A stretch of 64,000 nucleotides of DNA from Stratiolaelaps scimitus (lineage: Eukaryota > Arthropoda > Arachnida > Mesostigmata > Laelapidae), in contig JABWDB010000008.1 in assembly GCA_019614645.1 (NCBI GenBank), forward strand, positions 2,790,001 to 2,854,000. The letters run 5' to 3'. Within the stretch, counting starts at the first letter, position 1. Each line of letters begins with the position of its first letter. Positions 47,898-60,230 of the stretch are shown here, one piece after another. A program made the translations under genes and the position numbers. The notes below the pieces were generated by a model that ran no database searches, was not told the origin of the DNA, and was given only the letters and a program-made list of their open reading frames with translations.

Positions 47898-47989
47898 TAA
47901 TGAGGATATATTCAACCGTGGATGTCAGTAGAGGATGGCATAACTATATTAGAAAACTCAATCGCGTTTGTCATTACTCACTGCTTCTT

Positions 47990-48060
47990 GCAAAAGGCCC
48001 TCCTTGCGAACGATCAGGTTCGAATCCCGTAGGACGCACATGATCTGATGTAATATCAAA
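47990..48060 (+). other. B-box-containing tRNA-like fragment
   Basis: It contains GGTTCGAATCCCG, a near-perfect polymerase III B box. No matching A box and acceptor stem form an intact tRNA. It may be part of another tRNA-derived SINE. Confidence 0.3.
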
Positions 48061-49636
48061 GTTTCGAACAATGGCCCACGTATCAACACCTCCAGAGTAA
48101 TGACCGAAAGTTCAATATACCGGTATGAGCTAGAGAGGAAATGTAAGGCTGCAACCAGCTTTCGTTCAACTCAGTTAGACTTAAGCACTTCTACCAGTAG
48201 CGAATAAGTGGACTATGATATCTAAGGATTGCTGTCTCGGTCCGTGGGTCGGTCAACGGTTCACCCTGCCGGCTATATTTGTGCCACAAACAGTGCCAGC
48301 GAGGAAGACAGTGCTGCGTTTCGCGTAAGCTAACAAAATAGAAAATTATGCCATTAATTCTTTGTGATCTTAAGGGGTAAACGAATTGACCGGACGGAAT
48401 CCGAGGGTGTGCGACTGAAAAGGCTACATCTACAGAACAGTCGACCAAAGCATCACCTTATGTGTGCGGGGTCTGTTTCTGCGAAGCATGTCCATGTGGC
48501 GTTGTAGATTCAACAACCGAAACGGTTACGTAAATCCTTTTACAACTGACGGCGGGTGTTCTCCACGGGGAACAATGCGATTGTCTATTTTCGTCGGAGG
48601 AAGGCTTTTTTTTTCTTTCAAATGCCCATTGAACGTCTCTTCAGCACCTCGATCATGGTTCGCTTGAGCCTGCGCAAGTCGATCGAGGACTTCTAAGCAA
48701 CAGCAGTTCTGTAGCAGCGTGAAATCCTCCATTAATAAAGCGTTCTTTTTCACAGCTAAAATGACCACATAACGCAAATGCGAGAAAGGAGGATTTCTCT
48801 CGTTGTCTCACATCGTATCTTACGTGTCACACAGCCTACAGCAACATATTTGACAGCAACGGCAGCCACAAACGTCTGCTGTGGATTTTCTTTTTTGCCG
48901 TGCCGGCGTGTGATGTTTATTTGCCGTGGCGAAGGCTAACATCAATAGGAGCTGCTACTGAGCTTCTCAGAAGACCTCTTCCCTTGATATCCTCCGAAGG
49001 TATACGGACAGCTATATCTCCGTAGGGGTTACACGAGAGTCTCGTACATCTCTCCGATACGTCAGCTACACCGGGCGCCGCTAATACCGTTATCCTATAC
49101 TTGCGCGCAGCGTTATGCGTTATGCTGCAAATGATTATTAATCTATTAATGTTAACATATGTACACAGAATTTCCTATAGAATAGTGTCTATATTAAGTA
49201 GTCAACTCGTAACATTTGTCCGTGAAAACACGAAAAACACCTACGTCCGCCTACAAAGTCGATTTCAATAAACAGTTCTCTTTGACAGTGTCCTACTACA
49301 ACATACTCTTATAGATATGTGGTTCACCTCGTTGTGTTTTTCAGGTAAGACGACCGAATGGAACACTCAGACTGCCCCCATCCCAGTCTGTCCATAGAAT
49401 CGGAGAGAAATTCGCACAAATCGAAAGATTGAACCCCACAGCACTCGTGTGCGTTCACTGTAAGTTCGTGATTTGTTGCTTGTCGCCGTCGAAGTTTTGC
49501 CAGTTTTGAGTCCACGGTGAATTTCCTTGTGTGTATATGTGCGCTCATGTCCACGGGTGCCACTTCCTGGGGCAGCTGTGGCTACAAAATTGAACAGCAG
49601 AGCCCGACGAAAAACAGCGCAATGAACAATAGTGGC

Positions 49637-49870
49637 TTATGCTCTTGGCCCCTGCGCCTGCTGCTGTCGACGAGTCCCGTTCGAATGCCGCTGAAACTGC
49701 GAGTGTTCGGATGAATCTAATGGTTTCCGACGGTCCCAGTTGCTACTGCTGCCGCCGCCGCCGCCGCCGCCGCCGTTGTTGCTGAACGGCTGAACCAGTT
49801 TGTGTCGAGATGATGTTCTGTTTACGGTGCGGCTAACGTCCACGACAGCTACCAACGCTGGTAATGCCAT
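49637..49870 (-). CDS. 77-codon minus-strand frame with a polyglycine tract
   Basis: The frame starts at an ATG (MALPALVAVVDVSRTVNRTS), passes a GGC repeat encoding eight glycines, then S-S-S-N-W-D-R-R-K and a Q-rich tail. It has the composition of a disordered regulatory protein exon. The family is unknown, and the repeat at 49748-49776 inflates the open length. Confidence 0.25.
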   Translation of the reverse strand: MALPALVAVVDVSRTVNRTSSRHKLVQPFSNNGGGGGGGGSSSNWDRRKPLDSSEHSQFQRHSNGTRRQQQAQGPRA

Positions 49871-50258
49871 TTGTTGCTCATTGATTGCATTCTAGTTCGT
49901 GACTTCGTCGTCCGTCCACTCATCCATCCGAAGTCGCGCTCCGTAAGTCTACCGCAAGTCATGTGCTGGAACTATCTCTTCATCACTGACAGGAAACATG
50001 ACCGCCGCCCCCTCAATCTTTATTTCTGCTGCCCGCCTTTGTCTTCTTGCTCCGCCGTAGGAACCGTTTGATTAGGCTTCTGCCGTTCGTCAAACAGGAG
50101 AACTGATTTTGAAACATTTCATTTTGCGAGAATAGAATCTAGATGTGGCAGCGGTGAATGCGGCACACAACAGAGCAATACTGCTGTAACGGTAGAGGCG
50201 GCAAGAAGCTGCACGGAACAGGGGTACCGGCGGCGGGCAAATGGGAAGATCACGCCAG

Positions 50259-50286
50259 TGACTCGGCCAATTCACTGGCCGAGTCA
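50259..50286. repeat. 11-bp inverted repeat with 6-bp loop
   Basis: TGACTCGGCCA at 50259-50269 is the exact reverse complement of TGGCCGAGTCA at 50276-50286, with partial pairing beyond. It forms a compact hairpin in non-coding DNA. Confidence 0.85.
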
Positions 50287-52943
50287 GTGAAACTTCAGTG
50301 ACCTGACTGGCTACCGGATAACGCCGCTGCTGCTTCGTTTGGGTTCAGCTTCCGTCCGCGTAGGTGGCGCAAGTAATCGGGTTCATTCATCAGGGTATAG
50401 CTGTGTATCGAATATCTACAAATGTAAACGTGTCCGCCTGTACCCGGCGGGATGGGATGGCCGAAGCTAGCCGTGTTAAAGACGTGTTCAACTGAGTCCA
50501 ACCCAATTCGACGAACCAGTACTAGAGGCCATTAAGTAGCACAACAGGTAGTTGTTATGAATCAAAACGAACGGTAGAAGGTGACTATGAGAGCATTCGG
50601 TCACGTTGTGCAGGTGCTCCCACTTGTGTGGCCATATACAGTATAGAGTATAAATGCTGACGAAGAATCGCCGGTCGACAAGTATTGTATGAGCATGGTC
50701 GGTGCAAACACATGTATTAGTCGTCCACCACTCCGAGCTTGGGCGCTCGGTTGAAAACCGTGTGCTGGCTAACAACAGTAAATAACTCCTTCCTGGTGAG
50801 TTGTTCATGCGCAGCTAATAATGATTAGGAAATATTTCACATGAACAAAGTGATATTAGGTGCCTCTGACAATCTCATTTGTGTTGCCATACCCTGTGAA
50901 CTTTTCACAGTTTCTCTCTCTCTCCCATATATATATATATATATTGTTGGTGATATCACAGTGCTTTCTAATATCTCTCGAATGATTGCGACTTGCCGAC
51001 ATCGTTATTAACACGCACCCTCTCTGAACGTAGTACATATATCAAATGCTTCTTCCAATATTCTCGCACGATTTCGTGGCCCCAGATTATCGTGGCTGAA
51101 CACGGCTCCATCCCAAAGAAAACCCATCGCAGACCCTCGTCACTACCCTGTGTACTCGCTCATATGCAGCGCAATCTCGGACCACAGTCAGCAGTTCCGT
51201 TATCTGTATTCGTCTCGTCGCGCACTTACATCAACGTCTACAGGGGTTATTAGTACGAGATCGTATTTTGTCGGAACCATTCGCAGCTGGCATCACGCGC
51301 TGCCGTCACTGGCTATACCAATAGTAAACGAACAGCAGTACCGGGGCTCTTCGAGCTTTCAGTGATGGGAGACGAGCTTCCGTCTTATTTTTTCGCATAT
51401 AATTTATATGGCCGATTTGCCCGCATAAAGGGGCTCCCCAGACACCAGCAGATAGACGGCGTCGAGATTTAGTTATCCTTTGTTTGTTCCCCTATGAAAT
51501 GGTATTTATTGGACCACCACTCTTGCTTAGACAGATAGCAAGTGGCTTCGATGTTATCTAACTACATACATCCTAATCTGAAGAACGTAGTGGGACCTAT
51601 TTGTCAGCAGATAATAAGCCATTTTAGGCCAAACGATGCCATAAAGATGGCCACATTGATAAAGACTGCATATCGTCAATAGGTGAATAGGGGGGACTTA
51701 AAGAGGTTACAGTCTAAAAATTGTCTATGGAGCATTATGCTATGCATCTCACAACAATATCCTCGATTTAATGATTATGATTGTGCGTCTTTAAATATAT
51801 ATATATATATCCTCACTTGATCCTAAAATCATTTCAACTTAACCGTGACAAGCATCAGACCTAAACCTGTGCCTCAAACGTATCTGAGTTAAGTGGTGCT
51901 TTATTTGTTTGCACAGGAATATCCCTAGTAAAACTATCATCGTAAATGGTTCGAATTAGTATGTTACCGATAGATCAAGCTGTCATATGCAGGTGCCGTG
52001 CAAACTGTACATCTTCACATTTTCTTCCAACGAACGTCATAAAACGCATCTATATATAAACGACAAATAGTCAATCAATGTACGATGGATACTCATGAGT
52101 CACTCGGCAGGTTGACCGCCACTAAACGCTCACTTGAGAGTCCCCCACTGTGCCACAACGGATTACCCGTCTAAGGGCATACATACGATTCGAGCAGAAC
52201 GTAACCGTAGTAGCAGTCGCGAGGTCGGGGCGAACTGTGTTCTGGGACGGGGGTAGATGAATCGAATCCGCGAGCTGTTAAAGCACAGCGGTATAGCCGT
52301 GCTATCTTCTACTAATATAGGCTAAGGACAGACGGATCGAGTAGCGTGCTTGCGTGCTAACGTACACATGCCGCCATTTGCTGGTGCGTAGTCGTGCTAA
52401 TGGTGGTTGTTGGCTGTTGGTTGCTCGTTGCCGCTGCTGCTGCTGCGTCAGCTGAACAAGTCCTGCAGTGCAAATGTCCTTGGCAGCAGTTGGTGGTACA
52501 GTTGTGGTACCAGTGCGGAGCAAGCAACAAAAGCAACGAACGAGACAAACGGTGTTGAATGATGCCAGAGCCACACGGGGCAGAAATGTTTGATTTCCGT
52601 GGGAGGTTCCCCTCGCTCTGCCGTCGTCGCTCGACAACTGCCAGATTTGCCAGCGAAGTCGAGGTCGCTCCCCACTGAGCTGCTCGAGCAGCGGTTCGGC
52701 CAAGCCAATCGCGGCCGCTTGGATCGCTCGATTGGCTTGACAAAAGCAGCACGGTAACTCGGATCAGTTGTTGTGATCCGACGATTCGATCCGATACCAT
52801 ACGATTAAACCACTACAACTACCGGCGCCACCGCTACGACGGCCACCACCGCGAAATTGATATCAGCTTGGTGGTATCCCTTTTCGTTTACACTGCCGTG
52901 CAGTACTAAGTGGCCGATATGTGTAGCATGAACCGTTGTATCG

Positions 52944-52965
52944 ATCGGTCGATCGATCGACCGAT
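52944..52965. repeat. 22-bp perfect palindrome
   Basis: The sequence reads ATCGGTCGATC and then its exact reverse complement, with no loop. It is built from overlapping GATC/CGAT units. It may be chance simple sequence or a protein-binding palindrome; nothing around it decides. Confidence 0.9.
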
Positions 52966-54069
52966 TGCGCCGGTTTGCTTTTTTTGATCTTCGTGACCAC
53001 CGGCCAGGTGGCAGCGATCTACCGGCCGAACGAGGCCGAGGGAGGGAGTCGAACGATTCGATGTATTATACCCTTGCGAGGATTAAGGGAATAATCTTTA
53101 TTTATGTCTGATAGAGTTCGGCTTAGCATACGAACACAGCCGCTGTCGCGAGAGGGAGATTCCTTAGACCGTGTGTGTTCAGTGTGCACTAGCGGCAAAG
53201 ACAGATCTTATTTCTTGGTGGAGCAAAGTGATAACTGCACTGTCTTTGAGCCACAGACACAATCGGACATAGCCATTGTTTAACGGTACTTTCTGGAGCA
53301 AATCGGCTCTTGCAGCAGTAATCTTAGGTACATAATGGCACTGTATATGTATGTATGCATGATTGGGCTTCAACGCGAAAGGACACGAGTGCTGTCTAAT
53401 GTAGCTATATGCTATCTACTATTGATATTGAGGTAGAGTGAAAAAAAACTGTGTTTTGAACAACCTGTTCTGGCAACAGACAGGTCCACCTTTCGTATGA
53501 GCGCTGATTAGTTGACTCGCTATATTTCGTGTACAACTTTAGCCTCGTTAATTACCCTTGATGCTGACTAAACAATATATATATAGCAATAACTTGTACT
53601 CAACAACAACTCGTAACTCACTAGAAACGGACTTACAATAACACAAATGTATGCACGCGGCAGAGCGCTCATTCTTGAAGAATACTCTCATCGTTGGCAG
53701 CATCTGCATTTCCAATTGAAACGGAAATCGATTGACAACCGCTGACACTCTCACTCATTTCTAATTCGTAACGCACCAAAAAACCGTACGAGACGCGTTG
53801 AACAACGATATTTTAAGCGAATGTAATTAAAAATTAATTTCTGCCTTTATTCCTATCGGCAACCGTAGCCCGGAGCATTGTAACATTGTACTGATGCTCG
53901 ATAATAGATCTAGATCGACCATGATCCGCTACGCAAAAGCCTGCAGTCCCACCGCTATCCAACACGAATCAAAGGAGGTCATGAACTGTTTCATCTTCCA
54001 CTTCCTGCCTTTTGTCATAGCCGTAATATTAATGGCTGAAACAAACGCGGAACAACAAAATCTCATCCA

Positions 54070-54321
54070 TTACTGCATCATCATTCCATATATGATGACA
54101 TTGAGCCCATTGATCTTCGGCCCAGTGTAGAGTCGATTGGCCACGCGCTCCGTTCTATTGCAGCATGCGTGGCGGGGTTTTCGCGCAAGCGTAGGCGATG
54201 TCAGGGCTTGTTTTTCCAATTGAAAATTAGTTCCGCGACATTGTGTGCACAGGAAAGGATGATCTTCGAAATCGGTTCGGGTGTCGAGTGTTGGTTCTGA
54301 GCCAGCCTGTGGAGCGTTCAT
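54070..54321 (-). CDS. Candidate minus-strand ORF with C-x-x-C, product unknown
   Basis: From a genuine ATG the frame encodes MNAPQAGSEPTLDTRTDFED, then HPFLCTQC and, 31 residues on, ACCNR, totalling 83 residues. Two cysteine pairs could bind a metal. The codon choice looks coding. A plus-strand frame (53894-54130) with two hydrophobic stretches overlaps its 3' part. I recognise neither. Confidence 0.25.
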   Translation of the reverse strand: MNAPQAGSEPTLDTRTDFEDHPFLCTQCRGTNFQLEKQALTSPTLARKPRHACCNRTERVANRLYTGPKINGLNVIIYGMMMQ

Positions 54322-54924
54322 ATCACAAGTTAAGTCGACTTCTCACAGCGACGTATTTAACGTTGTTGGTGAGCGCACTCTTTCCGAGTGAACGAAGCTC
54401 TATGTGAATACGGCGCGATAGCAACAGCCGTCACCTAATATAAACACTCATATTGTCCAATTCATTAGACTTCAAAGTCAAATGGCAATTATTTCAAATC
54501 AATTGAAAGGAGAACGCATTGGGTTGAGAATCATGACGACAAAAAAAGAACAATCGCCATCATCACTAAATGGACTCGTGTCCTGTCCTGTCCTCACCGT
54601 AATAATTCCATTACTATCCCATCACAATGGTCGTAGAACGCTGTCCGTGAATTTTCGAATGCATCAAATTCGGTTCCATTCGATGAGATAAGATCCAATG
54701 ATATCATTATTTCCTACTCCCAACGTTACTGCCCCGTCCACTGACATCGCCCGTCGTTGCCTGACACGATTGTGCCTTTGCTTTACAATAGTTCGCTGTG
54801 AACGTCACGTAATCGAAGGAAGAGCTAATCGCCCAACAGTGTCGCTGTGGGTTGCTCGAGGGCTCAATATAATGCTCAACCCTCCTGCTACGCTGCTGCT
54901 GCTGATGTACAGTTATCCCTCGTT

Positions 54925-55044
54925 AACATATGTCATGAATGATTCCACTACACCAACGGAGATTGGAATGTCTCCGGTGGTGACCGTGCGTTTGAAGAAA
55001 ATTTCCTCCTCTAAAAAAAAAAAAAAAAAACATATGTCATGAAT
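54925..55044 (+). mobile_element. Poly(A)-tailed retroposed insertion with target-site duplication
   Basis: AACATATGTCATGAAT occurs at 54925-54940 and again at 55029-55044. The second copy follows an 18-base A-run (55013-55030), so 14 bp are unambiguous and two more may belong to the tail. Between them lies about 72 nt of unique sequence ending in CTCCTCT and the poly(A). Direct repeats of about 15 bp around a poly(A)-tailed segment are the hallmark of LINE-mediated (target-primed) retroposition. The body is too short to be a LINE; a truncated transcript or small-RNA copy is likely. Source unidentified. Confidence 0.8.
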
Positions 55045-55045
55045 C

Positions 55046-57800
55046 GGCAGATCTCATATATATATATATATATATGTACACATGTATGAGATGGATTTCT
55101 TCTCCTTCGAGCTCTCATCGTTCTCAGTGTTTGTTTCATGTCCTCTTCTGTATTGGGTGAGCATCAAGGTTGCACGACAACGGCATGGCTCATTGCGTGC
55201 CCGCCTCCCCATGGTGCCACGGAAAATGCCGTCATCGGCGTTTATTCGATCATCACAATTATGTGACCACCACGACCGCCAAAACCATCAGCACCACCAC
55301 CGCTGCTACTAGGGATATTACGAATATGATTTTTGTTACTATTATTTTTGTTGCTGTTGTTGTTTTTATTATTATTATTATTGTAATTCGATTTTACGAT
55401 TCTGTCTTTGATTGCAGGTACGATAGTGTGTGTGTCTGTGTGTGTTCAATTATTACTGTCGCTCCCCGGGTCATCGCCCGGACCAATCTTTCATCTGGAT
55501 GTTTTGGTCTCCTTTGGGGACGATCATTGACTCACACGCATACACATATATACAGACATACACGCAAGCAAACAAACACACACACATGCATACATTGAAC
55601 CAAACGATATAAACACGTGCGTTTGTTTTTCACGTGCGATATAAACGCATGTCGATGTTGTTACCCTTCGTATTCGATTTAATGGTGGACGATGTCGTTT
55701 TTGTCGGTGGATTCATTTCGATAGAGACGAAGAGCTCTCCCCGGACAAGCGAGAGCGTTCCCTTAGACTCAAGCCGTTATGCCCTCAAGTCTTCTACTTC
55801 TGCTCGTATTGGCTTTGTTTTAAGGCACCATTACGACGGCAACTGTTTGCGCTCCAGTGTGGCAGCTTCTGAAACAGAATAGCAAACGGTGTGGAACAAC
55901 ACAGCAATAGATTATGTTTGTCTGTAGATATCAGACGTACTGTCAAAATCTATGCGTGCGTATTTGGCATTTGCGTCTGTCTGCTGTTCAGCATAGGTCA
56001 GCAGACCACGATGGGAATGATCGAAAGCTGAAAATAATACAATTGAAAATAGCGTATGAATAGCTCTCTCTCTTTCTCTCTCTCTATCAATATATATATA
56101 TATATATATAGTCCTTGTATGCAAGGTATCTGCTGCTGTGTCTCGTGCGATCTGCCGGCCGGTCTGCGCTGTTCTGCTGGCAGCGTGAGCGGTGAGAGGC
56201 AGTCATTGTTTTCATTCGATGACTACTTCTGCTTGCTACTCTTTCCTTGCTTTTCTGTCTCAGTTCCGCCGTCAGAACCCTTCGGTCGTAACCCGCCAGC
56301 GTTTATTTTCATGAGAACGATGATGCTGATGCAGCAGCGATGACAATGCTGATGAAATGACAGGGTGACTGAGCGAATGAATGAGTGATGGAAGTATGTA
56401 TAATACATTGGCATATGATGAATAAGACAACGGACTCTGATACCCAGATGGGTGGACTTATCTATAGGCAGGCAGAGAGACAGATTGAACAAGAGAAATG
56501 AGATAACCATCGTAGTGGTATTGCCGATCGATTGACTCAAATCACTCAGAAATGTAGTAGCTAAAAAGAGCGAGAGGGAGAGAGACATCGATCGATGAGC
56601 GAACTCCGATGAAGCTGCGATGGCAGCCCAGCTGTGTCCTGCTGTGACCGCGGTTGACAGCAGCAACAAAGTTGGTTGGGTCATAGGCAACAGGGATACC
56701 GATAGGATTTAACTCGGCTTACCCGCCATGATGTCCATTCGACAAGAGCGCTACTCAAGCCCAGTATGATGAGATCAATAAATCAGTTGTTTGACTAGGA
56801 GAGAGAGAGAGAGATATGAAATATCCACGAGGAAAGAAAATCTCAATCGATGTGAACTTGTGCTTTCTTTTCTGCGAACGATGACATTTCATGTCAGCAT
56901 CGTGCCGTAGGGCGTGAGGCCGCAGCAGCAGCCGCAGCTGAAAGATAGGCGCGAGCACGAAGGGAGAAGAAGTAAAGGAAAGAAAGCTTCCCCAGGAATG
57001 AGACGAGCAATGATTTCCACTGCGTATCTCATATCAAAGTGCTCACAATGCCTCTTCGCGACGTGAGCAGCGCGGACGCACCGTTCAATCCTACAATGTA
57101 ATGTGGTGGTGCTGGTAACAGCGCACCAGGAGTAGTAGTAGTGGTGGTACTACACGTTGTAGCGGTTGTAACTAGGGGACTTTTGTTCAACAGACCTTCT
57201 GAGTCAAACATTCTCATATTGGCGTTTAATATCAGCCGCCGCCTCTCCGCAGTCGGCTTCGCCAAAATGGAGGTAGAGTGACCTCTTTTTTTTTTGACTG
57301 TTGAAATGGTTGTCAGAAATCAAGCGAACGCAACAAGTGAGCCAAATACATTTATCGCATCATGTGGCGTGGAGAGATTTTGGAAAAGTTCACCTGAGAT
57401 AGGCTGGACGGGAAATTGTCGAGAGCTGTCTCAAAAAAAATCGCATAACGAAATGCCATCTCGGTGGGAAACATCTGCATTTGTAGGCTGCCGAGTTTCC
57501 TACCTCGACGAAAACTGTTCCGCGATTTTCTCTTTGCTGTTATGCTTTGATGCGTTCAAGGCCGCCAATGGAGAACGGCGTTAGCCAGTAGATTAGAGAC
57601 AGAGAGGTGATATGTAATGTATACATGCGCGCGACGGTCCAGCACTTTTGGCAGAGTTCCTCCCCGAGTGCCGGTGCCAATGGCGAGAAACGATTCGACG
57701 TCTGCAGAATCAACTGTCTAAAGAAATACATATGTACATCTTAACGCTGCGTCAACTGGTCCACAGCTTACATAGGGAGACTTGAAATGGCTGCCGGTAT
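55046..57800. other. Simple-sequence-rich non-coding stretch
   Basis: It contains TA tracts at about 55060-55076 and 56092-56110 (the latter preceded by a CT repeat), TTA/TTAT repeats near 55366-55382, GT/CA runs near 55425-55445 and 55545-55590, and (GA)n near 56800-56813. I see no supported gene. Confidence 0.4.
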
Positions 57801-57805
57801 GAATG

Positions 57806-57866
57806 GGTCGGGTTAGCTCAGCAGGATTGCTGCACGAACCGAGATCACTGAGTCGAATCCGCACGC
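57806..57866 (+). other. tRNA-like fragment with A and B boxes
   Basis: TTAGCTCAGCAGG (57813-57825) is a very good polymerase III A box, and GAGTCGAATCC (57850-57860) resembles a B box. The spacing is too short and no acceptor stem closes, so this is a decayed or truncated tRNA-derived sequence, not a tRNA gene. Confidence 0.4.
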
Positions 57867-57899
57867 ACTTTGCTGCTGCTGCTGCTACTGCTACTGACT

Positions 57900-59593
57900 C
57901 GGCTTGCGTGTGATACAACCATTGTGGATCCGTATAACATCTAAATTTACTACAAACAACGCTTAAAAAGAGCCGCTGTAACCAACTCTACCTCAAGGTA
58001 TGGCTTTGGTTAATCGCAACCGGTCGAATGCTGTACAGGTGTGGCACTGTAATAAAAATCGCCAAAAGGAACAATAGAGCTCAATATAAAGCAACAATAA
58101 ATCTCTTGCAGTCGTCGGAGACGTCTGTATCAGACGACTATTCCTCCGGCAGTTGGTTGCAATCAAACTCAATCAATTGCATATGGTAACGATAAACACC
58201 AACAGTCCCTCGACGGTCACAACATCTCAGTGAATATATACAGTACACATATGTATTACTGCCATAATTAAAATTCGCGCAGGTCAGACGAAACGCATTG
58301 ATGCTTATGTCCCAATGTCTCACTTTCCGTCTCAAGTTCTCGCGAGTGCGTCGACCCATCTCCCGTAGAACGCACGCCTTCCACATGCCTGACAACAACA
58401 CATATTTTTCGCAATATATTAGATCATGAGAGCGGACGAGAGAGATTTGGAGAAGATCGAGAAGATCTAGGTGAACCCCCACAGTGGTAGACATTATGAA
58501 CTGTGCGCAGATATGCTTTCCTAAAAAATGACACAGGTCCATCAGTCTTGCATATACGCAAGCGCCCCCCCTTTGCACGGAAGCACACTTCATGCACACG
58601 TGCATATACGTGTGCATGTGTGGCTATCCGTGAACGGGGCGGATTTACAAAAACCGCTTTACTCGGGTCATGCGAAGAAGCCCGGGAGGGTCTCTCACAA
58701 GCAACGAATATAAATGTTATCGTTCACCCGATCCGATATTTGTGGCGCTAATCTAAATGTGTTATCTAATCGCAGACGGTCGCAATGGAAAGTCCACGAT
58801 GATATGAGCTGCTGGCTAAATTGCTGGGACGTTCTGAGGCTCGCTATCGCTGAGTGGAAATGTTTTCAATGCATTCGAATCTTCATTCTTCGTTTGCGTT
58901 ACTGAGTAGCGTTACATCGTGCAAATATCTGCATCGTTATCACTGTTAATACATCAACGCACGTACTCGAGTATATATGTGTTTGACACTAATTGACTAG
59001 CAATGTCAATTTAACCGGAACTGGAGACAAATCTACAAAGGCTTTCAGAGCGCGATCGCTTCTGGACAGTTCTACGATAGGTCATGACAGTCGCGGTGAG
59101 AGCAGATACTGCAGACGATACTTCATTGCTTCATGACCGACATAATGATTTGGCACTTGAATTAATACCGATACACGACAACGCTACCGAAACCTTTCAA
59201 CAATGGGAAGTCATCTGAGGCTCAGCTAAAAGATAAATAGTAAGTGCTGCTGATCGGTTGTATCTGCTGTATTTTCCTTCTCGTTTGGATCAAGCAGTCC
59301 GCATCTTCTATGCACGAACGTATGTATTATACCACAGATGTCGCTGGGACTAAACACCCGATCTCAACGTGAGCGAATTTTACCCCTGTTGAAACCTGTC
59401 TGAATCGCCCTATTCATAACGACACTGGACGTATGCACTTGGCAAAACAAATAAGTAAATCAACGCTCGGACCGTTGCTGTAATCTCACATAGCACCGCT
59501 CCCATTTTGGCTATTGGAAAAAAGAGCAGACGGGATACGTGATGCCAGAAAAAATCCCGTATGAAGGACAACAATATAATAACATTGCGCAGC

Positions 59594-59642
<49 letters not shown>

Positions 59643-60190
59643 GCATCCATTGGAAACAGTTATAGCCTGTGTCGTCCTCTTTGTTTGTCAGACGGCCCGC
59701 GTTTGTGATTCGTGTTGAGTTGTTTTTTCCTTCCTTTCTTTGCTTCCCTTTGCATTATCGCGAGTTTTCACAGACGCTGATTCTATGCAGGATGCCTGCC
59801 TTCTCTGTGAAGTAATTGCTCTGCAGAGCCGACCGCTGCTCAGCGCTCTTCGTTGTGCTCCTGTTAGATCCATATATTCTGTTTAATAAACGTGGTCAGA
59901 CCTTTCTGAATTCTGGCCGCCACCACCACCACCGCCACTGCCGATGATCCTGTTGTTCCTGGTGATGATTTTGATGATGCCTCATAGCCTTCACAAGTTT
60001 ACCTTTCGTCCGTTCATCTTTCATCATCCACAATTGGCTGGTCGGCTAGCTAGCTAACTTCCTAGCGGGATGGCCGTATGGAATAATCTGGACGGCGGGA
60101 GGGTCGTCAATCAGCCATTCAGCGGGCGCACACTCTGGGGTGGGTGCGTGTAGAGAGACTGACATAGCCATGCAACAACTATCGCCGTCC

Positions 60191-60230
<40 letters not shown>

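Larger units (their letters stand above)
49871..53890. other. Non-coding stretch
   Basis: No supported gene. It contains a CT-to-TA compound microsatellite at about 50911-50944, a TA tract at 51796-51810, a hairpin at 50259-50286 and a 22-bp palindrome at 52944-52965. A GC-rich interval at 52430-52800 with CTG repeats has long minus-strand frames but no recognised product. Confidence 0.4.

Noticed and set aside
57806..57866. A tRNA gene call at the A/B-box pair.
   Set aside because: The A-to-B spacing is too short and the acceptor stem does not close; kept only as a tRNA-like fragment.
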